From Micropterix aruncella (taxonomy: Eukaryota; Arthropoda; Insecta; Lepidoptera; Micropterigidae): a stretch of 64,000 nt of DNA. Within the stretch, counting starts at the first letter, position 1; the number at the start of each line of letters is the position of its first letter. This document shows positions 34,056 to 46,470 of the stretch, piece by piece. The translations under genes and the position numbers were made by a program. The notes beneath the pieces were generated by a model. That model did no database searches. It saw only the letters and a list, made by a program, of their open reading frames with translations, and was not told the DNA's origin. Location: NCBI GenBank assembly GCA_944548615.1, contig OX155979.1, positions 13,197,766-13,261,765 on the forward strand, read 5' to 3'.

Positions 34056-34736
34056 TTAACCCCTCGAGCGCTGACGTTTGAATTGTAGTTTCTCTTAGAG
34101 AACGCGAAGAAGAAGAAGATTACATCACAACAAAAATATAGCGTTTCAGGAAAACGACGATTACTCCGAAACTACTATACGGATCACATAAAGAAGACCT
34201 ATTTTATGTTCCTGTTGAAATTTGCTATTAGATACGTGTAACGTCGTTTTGTAAAGCAATAAGCATTATTCAGAATTATCTGTCAAAGTTGTGGTACAGA
34301 AAAAACTGCCTTGTCCAACATTTCTATGTTTTTTCTGGAAATAAATCACCCTATGCAAGAAATTGTGAATACTTTTATAATAATTATAATATGCTTCATT
34401 CAACCTATGACTTCGTTTTACTTATACCCGTACAAAAATAAAAAAATATTCGGTGTTGAAAATCAACATGAATATTGAAGTTTTTGGTTTGGTTCGGTTC
34501 AATCATTAAAACTAAAAAATGGCGACTGTATGAAAAATAATGAACCAACTAGTTAACGACAGAGAATCTTCTCCTCTTTTCGCACATACCACATGCCGTA
34601 TGATTTATGTGAGGTATCAAGGGTAAATAATTGGAAAACATCGGCGCCGATCTCGGCTGGGACAGATGTCCCCTTTGCGGCTCTACGGTAATTTCAATTG
34701 TGGGACAATTGTCCCGTTTGCCGCTCAAGGGATTAA
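34056..34736 (-). mobile_element. TTAA element family J
   Basis: 681 bp. The ends are TTAACCCCTCGAGCG and, inverted, TTAATCCCTTGAGCGG. From the right end, the perfect palindrome GGGACAATTGTCCC lies at bases 22-35 and GGGACATCTGTCCC at 65-78. It is inserted in repeat P; the site without insertion is at 32030. Non-coding. Confidence 0.8.
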
Positions 34737-34906
34737 AGCGTTTAGAAGTTACGGTAGAATAAAGAAACGGAACACATTATACTCCTTCTTTATTTGGCAG
34801 TCGTGTAAAAAACTTTCATATAAACAATTTTGTATATAGTATTATATAGGGAATAATATAGCGGTTTGTCACATAATGGGATTTGATTGCAACTTTTAAA
34901 CAGTAC

Positions 34907-34960
34907 CTTGGCATTCCTAGTGGCCCTGGAACCGACAGGGCTGGGCTCTCTCTTCACCTC
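34907..34960 (-). CDS. Exon 4: 18-codon micro-exon
   Basis: Encodes residues 174-191 (EVKREPSPVGSRATRNAK). The acceptor is GATTTGCAG and the donor is AAG then GTACTG; both are phase 0, so skipping it would keep the frame. It contains VKRE, which fits the psi-K-x-E SUMO acceptor consensus. The exon is short, so its support is the canonical splice sites and matching composition. Confidence 0.75.
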
Positions 34961-35089
34961 CTGCAAATCAAAGATAGATTTTAAATCCGTCTAATAAAAG
35001 CCAGATAAACAAAATCATTGATAAGACCAGGGTCGAGTTCGATATTCGGTCGGACAGTGTTTCACTAAAGCCCAACTGAATGATAGAAT

Positions 35090-35900
35090 GAATGAAAATC
35101 TCTTTATTGCACAATAAAAATAAGGTACAATGGCGGATTTATTGCTACACTACAGCAATATCTTAATAATAAACTCTTTATTTGCACTTAAAAAAAGTAT
35201 ACAAAAAAGGCGAGCTTATTGCCACATGGCAATGTCTTACAGCTAACCTAAACATAGTGGTACATGCGCGCATAGTGAAAATAAAGATTATTACATAACA
35301 TACAGACAAGTGGAAGAATTTAAGACTAATAGTGCCCGAGGAGAGGGAATTGGGAGAGGAACAGGAGAGAAAGGGAAGATCTGGTTACTTCTTAGAAAGG
35401 TAGTAATCCTTAAGGTGAGTCTTGAACGATGGTAAAGAAGGCGAGTTTCGTATATTTGCTGGGAGATCGTTCCAGAGTCTTGCACCATGGACACAGAAAG
35501 AATAGGAATAGCAATCACTATTATGACTCGGAATTTTTAATAAACTGTCAGAGGCTGACTGAAGTACGAGACCGTGGGAACTTAGTGGTTCAAAAAGCTC
35601 CTGGAGATAGGATGGTGTTAATTGGGTGAGTACACGATATAGGAGAGCCAGTATATGAACATTTCTTCTTTGGCGTATTGGCAACCACTTTAACTGTGCC
35701 CTAGTCGGACACGTGATCATACTTACGTAGACCGAAGATGAATCGTATGCATACATTTTGCATACGATTGAGCAGTTCCTCTGATAAATCGAGATAAGCC
35801 ACATCTGCAGTCAAGGAGAGGCAAGAGGAGAGACTGTGCAAGAGATATCTTCCAGTCAACCAACATGCTGGTGTGAAAAGAAGAGTAGGCAACAAAATTA
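35090..35900 (-). pseudogene. CR1-like LINE C-terminus with stacked 3' ends
   Basis: The minus frame encodes LKWLPIRQRRNVHILALLYR, LTPSYLQELFEPLS, GARLWNDLPANIR and FKTHLKDYYLSKK then a stop at 35385. The 3' untranslated region resembles 10040-10190 and 60710-60830. A second LINE tail begins near 35090. Confidence 0.82.
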
Positions 35901-36040
35901 TAGCTAAAAATTAAATTTGAAATTATAGCATATAATATACATTGTGTGTGTATATAAAGTAAAAAGTAAATATATAAATAAATTTTTGAGTTGGACATAT
36001 TATATGTATGTATATGTATATACATACATATTTTAATATA

Positions 36041-36353
36041 TTAACCCGTTGAGTATGAGTCAACCAAATCTGGTTGCGAAACAATTATCCGTTGAGTACG
36101 AGTCGACCAAATCTGGTCGCGCGTTTTTTTCACTTCTTTGACGTTCTCATATTTATTCATAATTATCTAATTGTTTCACAAAATGATATTTCAATATTCT
36201 ATATTCGAAATTTCAATGCAATCATTGTGCAGTTGTTCTTTTTATGATTGGTGTAGTAGTTTCGTAGTTATAGTACTTTAAGTCGATGTCGCCGAAAATC
36301 CTGCAAAAGAGACAGATGCATCCATGAAAATACCCATTTACTCCAAGGGTTAA
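36041..36353 (+). mobile_element. TTAA element family A, copy 3
   Basis: Intact 313 bp. The first palindrome is AACCAAATCTGGTT (bases 22-35); the second is CGACCAAATCTGGTCG (64-79). The flanking bases differ between the two blocks but stay self-complementary. It serves as the empty-site reference for the Helitron at 14350. Confidence 0.83.
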
Positions 36354-36399
36354 CAAATAAATAAATAGATAAATAAGTAAATAAATAAACTGCCGAAAT

Positions 36400-36800
36400 A
36401 AGGTAAGGAAAGGGAGGGGATAACGGAAAGGTTAGAATTTATGATTAATATTTATTGTGAAAGGAAGTGCTTTTTCAATGATTGCTTAAAGGTGAACAGC
36501 GAGTAGCGCCTCGAATAGTTCAAGGAAGCTGATTCCACAGTCGAGCTGCATGTACGGAGGTGTAGGAAAAAAAAGTGGTATTGTGTTACATGACTTCTAA
36601 CCCGGTAAAAGCCTTGTTGAGGTAGGAGGGAGATGTAGGGTTGTGTAGGACATTATATAGAAGTGAAAGGATATGCAAATTTCTCCGGTCCCGTATACAG
36701 CTGTAAGGACAGCTAGTTTAAAATCCAGCCCCGGAATTCTAAAGTAGCGATACAATACAACGCGACACGGCGTTGAATTTGATATCGTCCTCAATCCGAT
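36400..36800 (-). pseudogene. LINE C-terminal scrap
   Basis: The minus strand encodes VLHNPTSPSYLNKAF and HAARLWNQLP in shifting frames, related to 16.9-17.2 kb. Confidence 0.6.
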
Positions 36801-37006
36801 GACTTGACTGATTCTGTTTCAGAATCGTCATCTAATCTCGGAACTCGATACTTCCCACGTGACACCCACCCCGATATAGCCTTCTGATTGGCCGAGGAAG
36901 GCAAATCAAATCAAATCAAATAATTTATTGTCCTAAAAACTAATACATAGTTGTATAGACAGTTTTATTACATTTACATTTGGCCGTGATATGATTGAAT
37001 TCTTCA

Positions 37007-37276
37007 TTAGCCCCTCAGGCCCCGATTGGCCGATATCGGCCACAACACGATTAAGCGTGACGGCCCCGTTTTAGTTTTATTTTAATTTAATTTGTTTTAT
37101 TTTATTATGTTTTATTATGTTAATTCGTTTCATTTTAATTATGGGTACAGTGGTTTGGCAGTAATTAATGTTTTGGTGAGACAGTATCGTAATTCATTTT
37201 TTTTACTAATTTTTACTAAATTTTTTTGGGACTGTAACTTGTCAATCGGCTGAGGGGCCGAGGCCTAAAGGGTTAA
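37007..37276 (+). mobile_element. TTAA element family I without nested element
   Basis: 270 bp; the left TTAA has become TTAG. It has the palindrome GGCCGATATCGGCC. It retains both internal TTAA sites used by family A in the other copies, so it is the empty-site reference. Confidence 0.8.
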
Positions 37277-37403
37277 TGATCAAATTCTTCTATTAATTAA
37301 TAATCAAAACATAAAAGGTTACTGGTAAGAATAAAGAAGGTATTATTGTTGAATTATATTGAGTCTCACCATTTAGTTTACCAGATAAATAAATTATTAG
37401 TTT

Positions 37404-37845
37404 AAAAAAAACACTAAAAACTCGCTTTGCGGCCAACTATACGACGACGCGCCAACTATACGACACCATTACTTGTAGTACTTTCCACGACTTTCGCGGC
37501 CAACTATACGACACCATTACTTGTAGTACTTTCCACGCACCATTACATCCACATTACTTGGTATGCGCACCATTACTTCGCACCAACCAAAGTACATTCC
37601 AAGACTTTTCTAACAAGTCCAAACACAGCTATGATACGATGTTCCATCATGAAGTTCCAGTTCATATGTTCCGACTCCATCATCAGATCAGTTCGACAGT
37701 ACCATATTATTGTATTGTCATCAGAACTACATACAGCTGCCAACTTTCATGACGCTACGATCCTTGGAAGATGGTTAAATTAGTTACCTTAGATTCCATT
37801 ACATAGTTACATACAGGTCGACCTAATAAAAGCGTGTTAAAAACA
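37404..37845 (+). mobile_element. Terminal-repeat element L, copy 1
   Basis: The right end is CTAATAAAAGCGTGTTAAAA and the left end is a degenerate inverse. It contains two copies of a GCCAACTATACGACACC block and one unit of the 120-bp repeat seen at 46 kb. The open frame is broken. Confidence 0.6.
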
Positions 37846-38107
37846 GAGTAAGATATGTAGAAAGTAAGATATAGAGAAGATATGTCTGGACTAACTATCA
37901 AAAACTATTTGACTTTCTTGTTATATATTATTTTGACAATGAATTGTACTTTTTTTGACTAGATATTTTTTATATTAAATCCTATATTACTTAACATATA
38001 TTAAATATTAATGACCGTTTCTTTCTTTTCTCACATATAACTTTATTTATATTACTTAATCGAATTTTATATTATTGCTGATTATATAATGGAATTGCAT
38101 TTTATTT

Positions 38108-38275
38108 ATAAATGGATAGAAAACGAATTTACCGTGTGAAATTTGTAGGACCCGACGTTTCGGTGACGTTGCAGCCGCCGTTGTCTAGGGTAGACTGACA
38201 ACGGCGGCTGCAACGTCACCGAAACGTCGGGTCCTACAAATTTCATGCGGTAAATTCGTTTTCTATCCTATTTAT
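38108..38275. repeat. 78-bp-arm palindrome
   Basis: Arms 38108-38185 and 38197-38275 are nearly perfect complements, with an 11-base loop. The arms include GGACCCGACGTTTCGGTGAC. Flanking sequence matches the Penelope-related region at 33040-33115. Confidence 0.85.
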
Positions 38276-38299
38276 AATATCAAACAACCGCAATAGTCT

Positions 38300-39560
38300 T
38301 CGATTTTGCATTTTATTTATTATATTATCTTTTAATATTTTTTTTAAATTATTATTATTACTATTTTGAAGACCACACTTTAGGGCAATTTAGTGTTATT
38401 AGCTTTTTACTAAAACTTGTACATTTGTAAGCAATCAAGCAATCAAGCAAACTTGATTATAATATTAGAGTCTTGTCCACCCTAGAACGGGCTAGTCCCA
38501 GTTGGGTGACAGAATCAAATTAGCAAAAGGTTAAGAGCCCTATCACATATTTTTTCCAGAAAGGCAAGAAAAGTGGATTTTTGGCGTTCTAATTCCAAGA
38601 AATGAAGAGATTTCTACAAACTTTAATTACTGAATTACCTGGACCATTTCTTGATGTTGACCATAGCGGCCTTTAATTTTAGATATAACGAATATTATTT
38701 ACTTATTCAGCCCATTTTCCGAAAGTCGTTATTCGTAAAACGCTCGGAAGGCAAACTTTGAGCTCCTTAATCACTACAACGAAAACCGTATACTATTTTT
38801 TTTTATGTCCGTCATGTATTCTTGATGTACACTACGGCTTTATTTTTTCGTTTTTTGACCACATATTCAAGGTATACATTACTTACAATTACACAAAATT
38901 AAAAAAAAATCTTCCTGTATCATTCTAATTTTCTCAGAAATAAGATAAGATTCTTATATAATACTTATACTATATTAAAGTTCACTCTTTTAGCAATACG
39001 ACATAATATAAATTATTGTCATTAGAAAGGAGAAAACACTGCAAAAAACAATTAGAAATTGTGTATATATTTGCTTGCGCAAGAGAAGAGCGCTCAGTGC
39101 CGCGGTTTTCTCCCAGGGTTGAATAGTTATTTATTTATTTATTTATCCTATCTTTTATAGTTACATCCAAAAAAAAATGCGTACATTTTTTCAACTCATT
39201 TTAAAAGAATACCTACGCTATTTTGTAATAAGGCTCTTAAGGTTTTGCCATTCGGTTCCTGTTATTTTTGTAAGCAAATCAATGTTGTATAGTAATTAAT
39301 TGTTAAATAAAAAAAATTAAATAAAATAAAAGGTTGTGTTCAATTTTATATCTGCTTACAGTGACTTCAAAAAATAGACAAAACAAGTGATAAATAAAAA
39401 TAAACAAATCATTTTTTATTTCATTTAATTTCAAATCATCATATTGCCTTAAAAGTAAGATTTTATCCAATCTTTAATGAAAGCTCAATCCCGGGGCAGG
39501 TTGATGTTGTGTGTGATGCATGTGAGAGTGTTGCGTATGGTAAGTATATATGAGTGGCTA
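38300..39560. other. AT-rich intron, no recognised feature
   Basis: No gene, inverted ends or repeat with a partner elsewhere in the window was seen, apart from short ATTT runs near 39130. Confidence 0.5.
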
Positions 39561-39569
39561 AAAAGCCAA

Positions 39570-40510
39570 CTGCAATAGGAGGCCGGTAGCCTTAAATGGT
39601 ATACTGATGGGTCCAAATCGGGACTTGACGTAGGCTGCGGTATATATGGAGAGCGACCAAACTTCGAAAGAAGTGTAAACTTGGGGAAATACACCTCCAT
39701 ATTCCAAGCGGAGGTATATGCCATCATTGAATGTGCGGATATCAACCTCCTTAAGAACAACGCCAACCACCGTATCTATATCCACTCGGATAGCAAGGCA
39801 GCTCTTATGGCACTAGCCTCAAATACCATTAATTCAAAGATAGTGCAAAACTGTGTATCACTACTGAATTCCCTGGGCGAAAAGAACAGGGTAATTCTAA
39901 GATTAGGTCCCGGCCATGCAGGAATCGAGAGAAATGAAAAAGCCGATGAACTTGCCAAGACGGGAGCAAAGGGAACGTTATACGACCCTGAACCTTGCTG
40001 TGGCGTACCAATAAGCCTTGTAAACCTAATGCTCAAACATATGTTTTGAACAATCCGTCAACCACCGGAACAACACGCCAGGGTTGAATCATTCCAAAGC
40101 GCTAAGTAAGGCTTACGACCGTAAGACGGCCCGTGAGGCCCTATCGCTAAATAGGAACAATCTACGCATACTGGTGAGGGCGCTCACGGGGCATTGTGGC
40201 CTGAACAAACACATGTTCAACCTCAAGCTCAGAGACACAAAAATGTGCAGGTTCTGCCAAGGATCGGAGGAAACTCCCCAGCACCTCATGTGCGAGTGTG
40301 GCCCGCTGATGCGTTAAAGATACACCCACTTGGGTGGTCATTACATCCAACCTGAGGAGGTAAAACAATCTGGCGCCAAAAGCCTACTACGGTCTACTGC
40401 GGACATGAGGCTTAGCGCAGAACTATAGTAGGTGGCGAACACAATAGATCAGCAATGGTCGCAGTATTACAAGGCTCATAAACACCTTAGAAAAGCCCCC
40501 ACTCAACATG
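39570..40510 (+). pseudogene. LINE RNase H and C-terminal zinc knuckle (family D)
   Basis: Encodes WYTDGSKSGLDVGCGIYGE, FQAEVYAIIE and IHSDSKAALMALA (the D, E, D of RNase H), then PGHAGIERNEKADELAKTGA. A frameshift near 40030 is followed by LVRALTGHCGLNKHMFNL and CRFCQGSEETPQHLMCECG (zinc knuckle) and a stop. Confidence 0.88.
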
Positions 40511-40597
40511 GTAAGTATATTTCAGTCATCTGATCATGCAAATTCAAGGGTTTAGATGTAATAATGCATTATTTACGTGGGCTCAGTCTGTCCTTTC

Positions 40598-41475
40598 AGC
40601 ATACACTTCCAGACCCCAGTAACCTCGCTCGTTGGAGCTTTGCCGAGGATAGTTCTTGTCCCCTCTGTAGCAATACCCCTTGCACAGCTAGACACATTCT
40701 AGCTGGCTGCAAGGTGGCCTTAGATCAAGGACGGTACACTTACCGCCATGACAAAGTTCTCGCTGTTATTCGCGAGGTAATTAGTCTCTCAGTGGCTCGT
40801 GCCAACAAGGGTTTGACAGTATCCTCCAAACCCCCAATACAGTTTGTGCGGGATGGCTCTAAAGGCAAAAAACATTCAACTACAAAACCTTTCTCAATAA
40901 TCGAGAAAGCTACAGATTGGATTCTGGAGGTTGATTCGGTCTCTAAGCAGTATAAATTCCCTGAAAGTCTCGGATGCACAGCCCTCCGTCCAGATATAAC
41001 TCTTTACTCTCTATCTCGGAAGGTGGCTCTTATTGTAGAATTAACTGTTCCATGGGAATCAAATATCCCAAAAGACCACGAGTACAAATTAAATAAATAC
41101 CATGATCTTGCAAATGCCGTAACCCGGAACGGCTTCACTGTTCACCTTCACGCGGTGGAAGTTGGCGCTCGTGGCCTGCCAGCTAAATCTCTATTTCACC
41201 TCTTTAAAGATCTTGGCCTTTCCAGAAAAATAATCAACTCTTTCTTAGAAAAATTATCTAAAACTGCGATTTGCGCATCTCAAATTCTATGGCTTCGAAG
41301 GGGGAGTGAATGGGTGGCAAGGTGAACGCTCACATGTGGCAAGACAGCTGTCCTAAACCTACCACAGCCGGTTCGTAAGTCCGGAATCCACTGCTCACCC
41401 CCCAGAAGTGTAAAAAAAATAGTATTATGATGGGCCCGACTCCGGTCGGTGAATTCCATGGCAGCTCCGTTTGTA
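40598..41475 (+). pseudogene. Family C LINE C-terminus: CCHC and restriction-like endonuclease
   Basis: Encodes SCPLCSNTPCTARHILAGC (zinc knuckle), then ALRPDITLYSLSRKVALIVE and LTVPWES, the RPD..E pattern of the restriction-like nuclease of R2-type elements, followed by KYHDLANAV. The stop is at 41325, and the 3' end is GAATTCCATGGCAGCTCCG. Nearly identical to 51.78-52.66 kb. Confidence 0.87.
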
Positions 41476-41517
41476 TTTATTATCGATCCACCTTTTATTT
41501 AGCAATGGACTACATAC

Positions 41518-41709
41518 CTTTCCTCTTGTCCGTTTGCCCAATTCGACGACTGGTGATTTTTCCTTCTTAATCTCCTTCTTCAGTTTTGAAAAGTCCGGTT
41601 TAACTTTTGACAAATCTCCCTTGCCCTTTCCTTTTATCTTCGAAGGTGTGTCCACCTCTTTGGAGGCCTTAGAGAAGACGGGTCCCGATATGCCGAGGAT
41701 GCAGTCTTC
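41518..41709 (-). CDS. Exon 3: Lys-rich linker
   Basis: Encodes residues 110-173, beginning EDCILGISGP and ending GKRTRGK. The content is rich in Lys, Ser and Pro and is probably disordered. The acceptor is CTTTTCAG and the donor is AAG then GTATGT; both are phase 0. No conserved domain is visible, so assignment rests on splice sites, phase and position between exons 2 and 4. Confidence 0.8.
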
Positions 41710-41829
41710 CTGAAAAGCATAATTGAAATGTTCAAATCGTCCGTGTGAGACAAAGGTCAAAGTTTATTTATTTAAAAAAACCTGGCGAGGGTATAGAACT
41801 TACAATTAATAAATACATTTTTATAATAT

Positions 41830-43050
41830 TCATATTTTAAACATAATCATAATCATAAGTTTTTTATTCAAAATAGTACGAAATCGTAACTTTTTGACGT
41901 CAATAATGCATACAAACATACATAAATGATATAAAAATTAAATTATTGTGACATATAACATGATATGACAATACGCCACGGTTTTCCAAGCCGAGGTATT
42001 TGCCATATTGGAATGCATAAAACTACAAAGTCGACTTGAGGTGAAAAACAGACAAATCCTCATCTGCTCTGACAGCAGAGCAGCACTGGACGGACGCTCT
42101 GGCTAAAGCCACCACAGAATCTTCTGTGGTCTGGGACTGCATGCAGGAGCTCAACAAATTGGAAAAATCCAACAAAATCATCCTAATATGGATACCGGGT
42201 CACCAAGGCATACCCGGAAACGAAGAGGCCGATAGACTGGCAAAACTGGGCACACTGGATTGCCCAGTGGAGCCAGCTGTAGGGGTCCCCTTCGCTACAG
42301 GTAAGAAAATCATCAGGGACTGCTTGGAGCAGGAACATCGGGCTTCCTGGAAACAGAGTCAGGGATGTCGCCAGGCAAAAGCCATGATGGATCAACCACT
42401 ACAGAAGAAAACCAAGGCCCTACTTGACATGAGCAAGAACCTTAGAACCACTATCGGTCTCCTCACCGGACACACGACCCTTAGAGCTCATCTATTCAAC
42501 CTTGGCTTGACTGAGAGCAAGGATTGCCGAATATGTGGCGAGGAACCTGAAGACAGCATACACATTGTTGGTCGCGGTCCAGGGCTCGCCGCCAAAAGAC
42601 ACAGTTTACTGGGACGAGCCTTTCTCGAACCCAGCGATCTGCCCAACTTGAAGGTCAGTGACCTACTTGGACTAGTAAGAAGTACCGGGCTACTAGCTGA
42701 CCACTGACCTAACCACACAGTGGGTAGTTACAAAAGACCTTACAGATCTAGGTGACATCAAGGGCTGAAAACAAGCCCCCCACTCAATCTACTACTACTA
42801 CTACTACTACAATAAAATGATATAAATCATCGAGGTAACCATTTTATTTCCAAGGGTCTTCGTCGTCTAGATAATCATTTATTTTATAGTAGCCCTTTGA
42901 GTACCGCTTCTTCTTAATAAATGACTTAAATTGTATCACAGATAAATTTTGCATGTTTACTGGGACTTTATCGTAGAAGCGTATACATTGCCCTTTGAAT
43001 GATTTTGTGGTTTTGGAGAGTCGACTTTTATGGTCAGCAAGTTTAAACAT
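41830..43050 (-). pseudogene. Family E LINE 3' end, split by another LINE
   Basis: 41830-41955 and 42815-43050 match 3606-4000 (KSRLSKTTKSFKGQCIRFY, VPVNMQNLSVIQFKSFI). The RNase H LINE at 41959-42810 interrupts it; ATGATAT is repeated at the junctions. Confidence 0.78.
41959..42810 (+). pseudogene. LINE RNase H / zinc knuckle with CTA tail
   Basis: Encodes TVFQAEVFAILEC, ICSDSRAAL, then after a frameshift IWIPGHQGIPGNEEADRLAK, LLTGHTTLRAHLFNLGL and CRICGEEPEDSIHI. The stop is at 42707. The tail is CTACTACTACTACTACTAC. Related to, but diverged from, family D. Confidence 0.86.
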
Positions 43051-43059
43051 ATATATCTG

Positions 43060-43560
43060 GCAAAAATAAAATTAAATCACGTTAGAAATCTGAAAGTCAA
43101 TAAACTATACAAAATCAAACCTGTCTAAATATTAAAAAGAGCATTAAGAAATATCAAAATAAGAAACACCAAATCCAAAAAAAAAAAAAATAAGAAAAAA
43201 AAGTATAAATCTATAAATAAAAAAGAGAAAATAATAGAAAGGCAAATCCATTGAATGATCTCGCAAATAAATAAATCAATAATAATAATAATAATCAAGG
43301 AGTCCAATTTGGAAAGAATCAAATAATAATCAGAGTAAAGATATAAAAATACAAGCAATAATTCCTGAATCATGTTACATAATCAGTAAGTAAATTGTCT
43401 AGAAAATGAAGTGTTCAAAATAGGATTAAAATAGATGTTATAAAAATAAAAAATAAATAAAATAAACAAGTAGTCAATTGTGAATATAGACAAAAAGACA
43501 AATAAAACTATGTATTCTTCTTTTTCTTGTTAAAAAAAAGTAGAAGTTGTTAAAATTGGG
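43060..43560. other. A-rich low-complexity intron
   Basis: AAT and AAAT runs; the hydrophobic minus-strand frame (43125-43373) reflects composition only. Confidence 0.55.
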
Positions 43561-43564
43561 GCTC

Positions 43565-45060
43565 TTTTTGGGATGGACGCACATCAGTGTTCGGCCGATT
43601 CGGCCATCCTATCCTGTTAAGGGAGGAACCTGATCTAGTCATCGCAGGCTAGTTTCCCTAGATATCAACCTTCAGGGGCTCCCACATCGTGTGGCATCAG
43701 TGAATCGACTATGCATGCCCTGGAATCTGTTAGTTTCCCCTGGGAATCAACATTCTGGCGCTCCTGGACGGTCGGCGCATCGTGCGGCATAAGCCAATCG
43801 GTTGCGCACACTGACTAACAACAACTTGCGGTGTCAACTACAACGGGCGAGCCCGTCACCACAGGACGTTTTAACGATTTTCTCGTTCTGTCGCCCTGCA
43901 GTGAACGTAGAAGACTTTGGACAGAACAAATCCAACGTCCAGCTACGTCACAACCCGCAAGAAGCCAACGCCTTTACCGCGACATAGCCAGTAATGTTAC
44001 CTGGCGGGCCGACCCTCGCGCCCTTGCTTCCAATTGTGACCAGATTTCTCCGGTCTCTCGATTGGTTCCGAGTTCGAGGTCGCTTGCGCGGTCCTCTCCC
44101 TTACGAAGCGGTGAAACGGAGTGCACCGAATCTGTAGCGGACCAAGGCGTCCTTTGCCCGACTCTGAACCGGGATCGGATGGCCAATGGTCATTTCAAGA
44201 GCAGTCGCCGTAAGGTAGACAACTGCCCCCGCTCTATAGGAAACAATACAGTTCCCAGACTCCCCCGATTGTTAGTCAGAGAGCACAACCGATTGGCTTG
44301 CGCCGCTCGGTGCGCAGACCGTCCAGGAGCGCCAGAGGATTGTTCCCGGGGGAGACTGGTTGACCCAGTGTCCTACCCAGGCTCGCACCCCATGCGTGGA
44401 GGCCATCGGATGGGTGTTGACCCGTGAGTGTGACCGACCCTGAAACAGAATGGGTCTTCGTGGCCAACTCAGCAAGGGCCCATTAGCTCCCGACTGCCCG
44501 ACTAGCCCGCCCATTAGGCCCACACTGACTAACAGTCGGGGGAGTCTGGAAGCAGTACTGTTTCCTACAGAGCGGGGGTGGTTGCGGACCTTACGGCGAC
44601 TGCTCTTGAAACGACCATCGGCCATCCGATCCTGGGTGAACAGCCGGGCAAAGGACGCTGTGGTCCGCGATGGATTCGGTATACACCGTTTCACCGCTTC
44701 GTAAGGGAGAGGACCGAGCAAGCGACCTCGAACTCGTAACCAATCGAGAGACTGGAGTAACCTGGTCGCAATTGGAAGTAAGGGCGGCGAGTGTAAGCCC
44801 GCTGGGTAACACCCCTGGCTATCTCGCGGTTGAGGCGTTGGCCTCTTACGGGTCTGTTTTTGTCCTAAGTCTTCTGCGCTCACTCCAGGGGGATAGAACG
44901 ACTAATCGTTAAAACTTCCTGAGGTGACGGGCTCGCCCGCTGTAGTCGTCAACTCTAGTTGAATGCCGACTGATAACCGGATAGGGAAGGGAGTTTGGAA
45001 ACGGCTTTGATCCCTATAGAGCGGGGGTAGTTATTAACGTTAAGGCAACCACTCTTGAAA
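43565..45060. mobile_element. Cluster of three family B retroposon pieces
   Basis: A plus-strand piece to about 43820, a minus-strand piece 43823-44460 and a plus-strand piece 44521-44985 form a large inverted repeat. All show the GTTTCCCCTGGGAATCAA to GGGCTCGCCCG segment. Long open frames exist on both strands but differ from copy to copy. Confidence 0.65.
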
Positions 45061-45269
45061 GCCTGGTTTAGACAGCCAAAAAAACATGTTTTCCATGTTT
45101 GTTTTTTTTAACTTTGAGTTGAAATCTATTCATTAAACTTTTAGCTCTGGAATCGCTGATAGTCTTAGATTTTATTTTTTTTGTGTAAAAAACTTACTAC
45201 TTTTCTATAAATAAAACTTTAAACGCATTTTTCTCACAACCATATTTTTAAAATGAAAATTATTTTTCA

Positions 45270-45860
45270 AAGTTTTTATTCGCGATCAAAGAAATTTGCA
45301 TACGTTGTCGCTACTCTACAACATACTCAATAACCCCACTTCACCCTCCTATCTCAAGGAGAATTTCCACCCTTTGGGAGGCCACAGTCTTACACTTCGA
45401 TCGAGCCGGGACAACACACTCGCCATTCCGATACATCATTCTTCTGTTTACTCGCAACTCTTTTACAGTCCATTTTGCTCGTTTATGGAATCAGCTCCCT
45501 CACTCTATCAGGCATGCACCTTCATTGCATACTTTCAAAAAGTTGTTGAAGAAACATTTATTTTTACACAGCCACTAACCAAATACCTCACCTTGACCTC
45601 TCCTTTATCCTTCCCTGGGCAACCTTAGTATAAGTTACTGACATATATTTGTATAAGTTTATTTTAAATTTAACTTTACTACTTCTTTGTGTATTGTACT
45701 GTGAAAATTAGGAATTATTTTATTAAATGGTTGACTGTAAGATATTGCTATAGCGATAAGTGCGCCATTTGTGCATAAATTGTCTTTTTTATAAAACCAG
45801 CGTAATATTCATTATGTTTTTATAGTAGAATAAAGTTATTCAATTCTATTCTAAAGAAAA
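45270..45860 (+). pseudogene. CR1-like LINE C-terminus, second copy
   Basis: LSLLYNILNNPTSPSYLKEN and a 3' end almost identical to 16.92-17.46 kb, with one TCGCAACTCTTTTA difference. The tail is TTCAATTCTATTCTA. Confidence 0.8.
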
Positions 45861-45887
45861 AAACTACTTGAGCGATCGAGTTGTTCC

Positions 45888-46470
45888 AATTTTTTAACAC
45901 GCTTTTATTAGGTCGACCCGTATGTAACTATGTAATGGAATCTAAGGTAACTAATTTAACCATCTTTTAGGATCGTAGCGTCATGAAAATTGGCAGCTGA
46001 ATGTAGTTCTGATGACAACACAATAATATGGTACTGTCGAACTGATCTGATGCAAAGTCGGAAGATATGAACTGGAACATCATGATGGAACATCGTATCA
46101 TAGCTGTGTTTGAACTTGTTAGAAAAGTCTCGGAATGAACTTTGACCACGATTAGGTTTCAAGGTTCGATGATGAAGCCGGAAGATAGGCACTGGCATTC
46201 CATGATGGAATATCGTATCATAGCCGTGTTTGGACTTGTTAGAAAGGTCTTGTAATGAACTTTGACCACGATTAAGTTTCAAAGTCTGATGATGAAGCCG
46301 GAAGACAGGAACTGGCATTCCATGATGGAATATCGTATCATAGTTGTGTTTGCACTTGTGAGAAAGGTCATGTAATGGACTTTGAACACGATCAGGTTTC
46401 AAGGTTATTGAGTGTAAATAGTGTAAATATTGACATAGGTGCCTGTATAAAGCGTGTTTTTAATGTTTTT
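45888..46470 (-). mobile_element. Terminal-repeat element L with 120-bp tandem repeats
   Basis: The ends are TTTTTAACACGCTTTTATT and, inverted, TTAAAAACACGCTTTATAC. Inside, 46040-46405 has about three 120-bp units that keep one reading frame of 148 codons on the minus strand (repeating DLSNKSKHGYDTIFHHGMPV). See findings. Confidence 0.7.

Noticed and set aside
43125..43373. Hydrophobic minus-strand frame of 82 codons
   Set aside because: It is produced by an A-rich low-complexity tract; there is no start context and no relatives.
43831..44883. Long overlapping open frames on both strands
   Set aside because: They lie in GC-rich retroposon copies; the same frames are broken in the 1.6, 10 and 58 kb copies.
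46040..46405. CRISPR array
   Set aside because: The 120-bp units are contiguous tandem repeats without spacers, in a eukaryotic intron.
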